DNA of 64,000 nt. Origin: Brevibacillus dissolubilis (lineage in GTDB: Bacteria; Bacillota; Bacilli; Brevibacillales; Brevibacillaceae). The position numbers and the translations under genes are program-made. This document shows, in pieces, positions 59,582 to 64,000 of this stretch (position 1 is the first letter of the stretch; each line of letters begins with the position of its first letter). The notes under the pieces were generated by a model. The model made no database searches and was not told the origin of the DNA. It saw only the letters and a list, made by a program, of their open reading frames with translations. The DNA lies in the NCBI RefSeq assembly GCF_006170445.1, contig NZ_VCNA01000018.1, forward strand, positions 1 through 64,000, written 5' to 3'.

Positions 59582-60628
59582 CTAGATGTGTCTGTCAATG
59601 AACACTTGCTCCTGGATTCGTTTGAGGCCGTCCTTGATCGCTCTTGCACGTACTTCTCCGATTCCTTCCACTTCATCTAATTCTTCGATCGTCGCCATGG
59701 TGATCTGATTGATGTTGTGGAAATGCTGGACGAGATTGGAGATGATCGTTGCCGGCAGACGCGGGATCTTGTTGAGTACCCGGTAGCCGCGCGGCAGGAC
59801 GGATTCATCGGCCGGATTGGTCGTGTAGGAGTAGCCTAACAGACGCAGGAAGGAGCTTGGTTCAAGCAGCTCATCGGACGTCAGCTTATTCATCTCCTTG
59901 AGCACCTGATGCGGGTCGGCCTTCTTGTCGCGGCTGTAGTCGAGGATCAGCATAAAGGCTTCATCCTCTACATTGGCGACCAATTCCTCCAGCTGCATGC
60001 TGATCAGGCGGCCTTCTGTTCCGAGCTCGAGCACGTATTTATTGATTTCTGTCTTAATGCGAAGCACCATCTCAATCCGTTGCATGACCGAGATGATTTC
60101 GTGGATGGTCACCAGCTCTTCGAATTCCAGTGCGGTTAGATTGGTCATCGACTGATCGAGGACAGATTTATACTTTTCCAAGGTCTGAACCGCTTGATTC
60201 GCCTTGGTGAGGATGACACCGATATCCTTGAGTACATAGCGGTGTGAGCCTTGGTACAGGGTGATGACATTACGCCGCTGGGAGATGGCAATCACCAGAT
60301 GATGTGTCTGTTTGGCAGTGCGCTCTGCGGTGCGGTGACGGGTTCCGGTCTCAATCGAGGGCACATTGACAGACGGGGTAAGCTGGGCATTGGCAATCAG
60401 AATCTTTTTGGCATCTTCACTTAATATTATCGCCCCATCCATCTTCGCCAATTCATAAATATTCGCTGGAGAGAAGTCGCAATTAATGGAAAAGCCTCCA
60501 TCGACAATATTTTTCATGTCGGAACCATAGCCCACCACAATGAGAGCACCTGTCTTCGCACGAAGTACGTTTTCTAAACCTTCTCGAAAGGGTGTGCCAG
60601 GGGCGACAAAACGTAAAGCTTCTAACAT
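59582..60628 (-). CDS. disA: DisA, diadenylate cyclase and DNA integrity scanning protein
   Basis: A 348-residue protein making c-di-AMP from ATP and scanning DNA for branched intermediates before sporulation. Cyclase motifs: Asp64-Gly65-Ala66 and RHRTAER (97-103). C-terminal HhH DNA-binding domain: [20 protein letters not shown]. The N-terminus is about 12 residues shorter than in B. subtilis. ATG 60628 follows GAGGGGG, four bases after the radA stop, so disA is coupled to radA, which modulates DisA in Bacillus. Confidence 0.97.
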   Translation of the reverse strand: MLEALRFVAPGTPFREGLENVLRAKTGALIVVGYGSDMKNIVDGGFSINCDFSPANIYELAKMDGAIILSEDAKKILIANAQLTPSVNVPSIETGTRHRTAERTAKQTHHLVIAISQRRNVITLYQGSHRYVLKDIGVILTKANQAVQTLEKYKSVLDQSMTNLTALEFEELVTIHEIISVMQRIEMVLRIKTEINKYVLELGTEGRLISMQLEELVANVEDEAFMLILDYSRDKKADPHQVLKEMNKLTSDELLEPSSFLRLLGYSYTTNPADESVLPRGYRVLNKIPRLPATIISNLVQHFHNINQITMATIEELDEVEGIGEVRARAIKDGLKRIQEQVFIDRHI

Positions 60629-60632
60629 GATT

Positions 60633-62000
60633 TTACCCCCTCAGCACTGCGTCGAGCGCTTCTTCAATATTTTTTACGCCGATGAGCTCAATGTCTGCTG
60701 GTTTCTCGATGCCGCGCATGCTTTTCTCGGGCATAATCACGCGCTTAAAGCCAAGCTTCGCTGCCTCCCGGATGCGCTGCTCCACCCGTGATACACCGCG
60801 TACCTCTCCGGTCAGACCGATTTCCCCAAAGACGACATCGTGCGGGTTGGCTGGATGATCGCGGAAGCTGGAGACGATACTGACGGCAATCGCCAGGTCA
60901 ATCGCCGGTTCATCCAGACGGACACCACCTGCTACGTTGACATAGGCGTCTTGGCTTTGCAGCATCAGACCGACGCGCTTTTCAAGGACGGCCGTGATCA
61001 TCGCTACCCGTTGGTGATCGACACCAGTAGCCATGCGTCTTGGTGTGACGAAGCTGGTCGGGGAGACAAGTGCCTGCAGCTCTACCAGCACAGGGCGGGT
61101 TCCTTCGATACTCGCAACGACTGTGGAGCCTGCTACCCCTACAGGACGCTCAGCCAGAAAGATCTCTGACGGATTGACGACCTCTTCCAATCCTTTTTCT
61201 TTCATTTCAAAAATACCGATTTCGTTGGTCGAGCCAAACCGGTTCTTGACCGCACGCAGAATGCGGAAGGTGTGGTGCCGCTCCCCTTCAAAATAGAGAA
61301 CCGCATCTACCATATGCTCCAGCATACGCGGCCCGGCAATCGCCCCTTCTTTGGTGACGTGACCGACGATAAAAGTGGCGATATTCTTACTCTTGGCAAT
61401 ACGCAGCAGATGGGCCGTGGTTTCACGTACCTGTGCCACACTTCCCGCCGCTGACGTAATCGCCGGATGAAACACCGTCTGGATCGAGTCGACGACCATC
61501 ACGAATGGATCGACTTGATTGATCTGCTCCTCGATCACTTCCAGATCTGTCTCAGTCACCACCAACAGGTTCGGTGTCTGGACACCAAGCCGGTCGGCAC
61601 GCATCTTGATCTGTTTGACCGATTCCTCGCCGGAGATATAGAGAACCTTATGCCCCTGATGAGCGAGCGTAAAGCATGTTTGCAACAGCAGCGTCGACTT
61701 CCCGATCCCTGGGTCACCGCCCACCAGCACGAGTGATCCTAAGACCAATCCACCGCCAAGCACACGGTTGAGTTCACCGATCGTCGTATCAAGTCGCGCT
61801 TCTTCTTGGCTGTCAATATCGGTAAGCGGCAGGGCTTTTTGCTTGACCGGCATTCCACGGTCACGGCCACCCGCCGGCGCTTTGGTGATGGTCTCTTCCA
61901 CCATCGTATTCCAGTTGTGGCACCCCGGACATTTTCCCATCCATTTTGGGCTCTCATACCCACATTCCTGACAAGCAAATTTGGTCTTTGACTTGGTCAT
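60633..62000 (-). CDS. radA: RadA, DNA repair/recombination helicase
   Basis: A 455-residue protein: N-terminal zinc finger (Cys 10, 13, 24, 27), RecA-like ATPase with Walker [10 protein letters not shown] (95-103), the RadA motif KNRFG, and a C-terminal Lon-like domain (from about 310, [20 protein letters not shown]). It promotes branch migration of recombination intermediates. In Bacillus radA lies at the end of ctsR-mcsA-mcsB-clpC-radA-disA; here a divergent gene lies directly upstream instead, so radA-disA must have its own promoter in the 117-base gap. Confidence 0.96.
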   Translation of the reverse strand: MTKSKTKFACQECGYESPKWMGKCPGCHNWNTMVEETITKAPAGGRDRGMPVKQKALPLTDIDSQEEARLDTTIGELNRVLGGGLVLGSLVLVGGDPGIGKSTLLLQTCFTLAHQGHKVLYISGEESVKQIKMRADRLGVQTPNLLVVTETDLEVIEEQINQVDPFVMVVDSIQTVFHPAITSAAGSVAQVRETTAHLLRIAKSKNIATFIVGHVTKEGAIAGPRMLEHMVDAVLYFEGERHHTFRILRAVKNRFGSTNEIGIFEMKEKGLEEVVNPSEIFLAERPVGVAGSTVVASIEGTRPVLVELQALVSPTSFVTPRRMATGVDHQRVAMITAVLEKRVGLMLQSQDAYVNVAGGVRLDEPAIDLAIAVSIVSSFRDHPANPHDVVFGEIGLTGEVRGVSRVEQRIREAAKLGFKRVIMPEKSMRGIEKPADIELIGVKNIEEALDAVLRG

Positions 62001-62117
62001 ACCTACATATACTCCTGTCCGTTCTAATCTATTCTACCTATAAAAATTCGAGTTGGATGTTTTTTCTCCTGCTATGTTTGTTATATACTTGGTAGTAGAG
62101 GAGGGGATTTTATAAAA

Positions 62118-64000
62118 ATGTTAATCCCGTACCTAATTATCGGATGGATGCTCGTTTCATTTTACTCTCATGGGTTGTTTTTTTCACAAGAGCGCTATCC
62201 GTTTGACCTGCTGATCCTGGCAGTTGCGGGGTTGTATCTGTTCTATCAATGGATTCGCCATGAATCGCATCGGTCAGCGTGGATGCTGTGGCCATTCGGG
62301 GTGGCTGTGGTATTTCTCATCTCCTTTGGCAGGGCCGTATCGATAGAAGGGAACCTTTTACAGGTTGTAGAGTGGGTCAGCTACGGCTGCTTCTTCTTCC
62401 TCCTGTACAGCTGGGTTCAGACCGCAGAGCGCGGGCAGGAGTGTCTGATGAAAAGCATCCCGGTGATGGGTCTGATGATCGCCGCAAGCTCCTTGATGGG
62501 CTGGTATGAGTTGCTCGCTTTTCCCGATATGGTACAGGTCACAAACGATGAGCGTCTCTCTGCTGCCGGACGGCGATTGGCCGGATTTCTACAGTACGCC
62601 AATACGCTTGGAGCAGTGGTCGGTTCATTTTATTTCTATCATCTGATGTGGCTGGTTCGCAATAGCAATAGCAACACGTCTTCTTGGGTTCGTCGTCTCT
62701 CCTTGTTCGGTCTGATTGTCTATCTTCCCGTCATTCTGTTGACAGAATCCAGAGCGGTATGGCTGTTGATGCTGGTAATCGGACTTACCCTGTTTATTAT
62801 CTGGAAAAAATCGGAACTCATCAAGTATATCATTCTTGGCACCACAAGTCTTGTCACAGGCCTTCTGCTGTACCCGCTTTTTCTTTGGGATGTTCCAACT
62901 GATACGACGTGGTACAGCGGGCTGATCGTCACCGCTCTTGCTGGTATCGGCTATGTGCTCTTGATCGAGCGACTGCTGCCTCTAGTGGAAAAATGGCACG
63001 CCTCCACCTCCGCACAACCATCACACTGGCTTCGGGCTTGGCCTTATGGATTGACCGTCATCATCGGTCTGTTGGCTGCCGACCTGCTTTTTGGCGGACT
63101 GATCTCCCGACTGCTGCCAGACACCTTACAGCAACGGGCCACCACTGGTATCGATACGTGGTCTGCCCGCTGGGTCTCTTATCAAGATGCCTGGTCGATG
63201 ATCAAGGACTCCCCTTGGATCGGACACGGCGGCAACGCATGGAGCATCCTGGTAGGTACGTATCAGCAATTGCCGTACGCTTCTCAAAAGTTACATAGCC
63301 TATACTTGCAGGTATGGGTCGAAACAGGTGTTCTGGGCTTCGTTCTTTTCGGAGCAGCGTGCGCCGTGTTGCTACTGCATCTGTGGAAACAAAAATCGGT
63401 TGCCCTGCCTGCGGTGCTTTTGCTCCTGTCGCATGCGGCTGTTGACTTCGATATGGAATATGGATTTGTCTGGTTCTGGCTGCTTCTGCTGGTCGCAGTC
63501 GGACTGAAGTGGGACACTCTCACCCCCGCTTCCGCGTCTCCTGTATCATCACCGAAGCCTGCCGATGTCTGGCTTTTATACGGATACCGAGTTGGGATGC
63601 TGCTGTTGATCGGTGGAAGCCTGTTTACCATCATTCAATTCCAGCGGGCCGATCAAGCGGCTGCACAAGCCTATCAGACACGGGATGCCAGAGTTGCCCT
63701 GTCTCATCTGGAACGGGCCATTGAGCTGAATCCCTACCATGCTCCCTATCGGTTGGATTGGGTCTCGGCGATGGATGCCAAGATCGCGGCCTTACCTCCA
63801 TCGTCACAGGACAAATGGCAAGCGATGCAGAAGCATACATTACAGGAAGGACTTCGCTTCGAACCATACGATACTGCACTGCTGTGGAGACTGGGTCTGC
63901 TCCATGGAAACCAACCTCCATTTTTACAAGCGACTGACTTTTTTGAAAAATCAATACAAACCGACCGCTTCAACAAGACCAACTATGAAGCCTACTATCA
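62118..64000 (+). CDS. O-antigen ligase/polymerase-like membrane protein with C-terminal repeat region (cut by window edge)
   Basis: An open frame of 627 codons from ATG 62118, still open at the right edge. The first part (about 1-480) is strongly hydrophobic, with about ten to twelve membrane helices. Wzy/WaaL-family features are the segment LTESRAVWLLML and the later HSLYLQVWVETGVLGFVLFG, the usual His plus ETG block after a large external loop. The part after about residue 520 is soluble and helical with TPR-like character (ARVALSHLERAIELNPYHAP). Such proteins polymerise or ligate polysaccharides, or act in teichuronic or exopolysaccharide synthesis. GAGGAGGGG lies about 11 bases before the start. 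Divergent from radA. Confidence 0.88.
   Translation, partial: MLIPYLIIGWMLVSFYSHGLFFSQERYPFDLLILAVAGLYLFYQWIRHESHRSAWMLWPFGVAVVFLISFGRAVSIEGNLLQVVEWVSYGCFFFLLYSWVQTAERGQECLMKSIPVMGLMIAASSLMGWYELLAFPDMVQVTNDERLSAAGRRLAGFLQYANTLGAVVGSFYFYHLMWLVRNSNSNTSSWVRRLSLFGLIVYLPVILLTESRAVWLLMLVIGLTLFIIWKKSELIKYIILGTTSLVTGLLLYPLFLWDVPTDTTWYSGLIVTALAGIGYVLLIERLLPLVEKWHASTSAQPSHWLRAWPYGLTVIIGLLAADLLFGGLISRLLPDTLQQRATTGIDTWSARWVSYQDAWSMIKDSPWIGHGGNAWSILVGTYQQLPYASQKLHSLYLQVWVETGVLGFVLFGAACAVLLLHLWKQKSVALPAVLLLLSHAAVDFDMEYGFVWFWLLLLVAVGLKWDTLTPASASPVSSPKPADVWLLYGYRVGMLLLIGGSLFTIIQFQRADQAAAQAYQTRDARVALSHLERAIELNPYHAPYRLDWVSAMDAKIAALPPSSQDKWQAMQKHTLQEGLRFEPYDTALLWRLGLLHGNQPPFLQATDFFEKSIQTDRFNKTNYEAYY

Overview
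The window is a Firmicutes chromosome segment carrying the main translation/transcription gene super-cluster, almost entirely on the minus strand. The 16S rRNA fragment at the left edge, the sporulation genes (pdaB, kbaA, gerD, cwlD, sigH, a SpoIIM-like gene) and the gene order point to an endospore-forming member of Bacilli. From memory of 16S sequences, the fragment looks most like Brevibacillus or a close relative; this is inference, not a search result.

Reading in the direction of transcription (right to left): a plus-strand O-antigen-ligase-like membrane gene runs off the right edge (62.1-64.0 kb). Leftward follow radA-disA, pssA, a plus-strand cysteine-rich protein of unknown function, a PIN/TRAM protein, a fused ispD-ispF, gltX, a cysteine T-box, cysE-cysS-mrnC-rlmB-rae1, sigH, rpmG-secE-nusG, rplK-rplA, rplJ-rplL, a 16S methyltransferase gene, rpoB-rpoC, the str operon (L7Ae-like gene, rpsL, rpsG, fusA, tufA), and an inserted EamA transporter gene beside a plus-strand truncated-globin gene. 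Then come the S10-spc-alpha ribosomal clusters (rpsJ to rplQ), ecfA1-ecfA2-ecfT-truA, rplM-rpsI, an AT-richer sulfonate/taurine uptake and desulfonation operon with an SMR transporter gene, cwlD-salA, an ArsR/DUF2087 regulator, gerD, kbaA, pdaB, a SpoIIM-like gene, a small unknown gene, and a tandem rRNA promoter driving 16S off the left edge.

Most of the window is ordinary core biology: ribosomal proteins, RNA polymerase, elongation factors, Sec translocon and tRNA charging, with autoregulatory leaders (L10 and L13 leaders, probable L1-binding motifs, one T-box). I found no defence system, CRISPR array, prophage or insertion sequence, and nothing I would call a new biological system. What deserves a second look is mostly RNA-level: a hairpin between the nusG ribosome-binding site and its start codon, two copies of an L1-site-like motif (before rplK and before rplA), a three-way-junction-like fold between fusA and tufA, and an attenuator-like leader with an operator-like dyad before the sulfonate operon. 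Also of interest are the in-frame IspD-IspF fusion that keeps an internal ribosome-binding site, and the cysteine-rich unknown protein.
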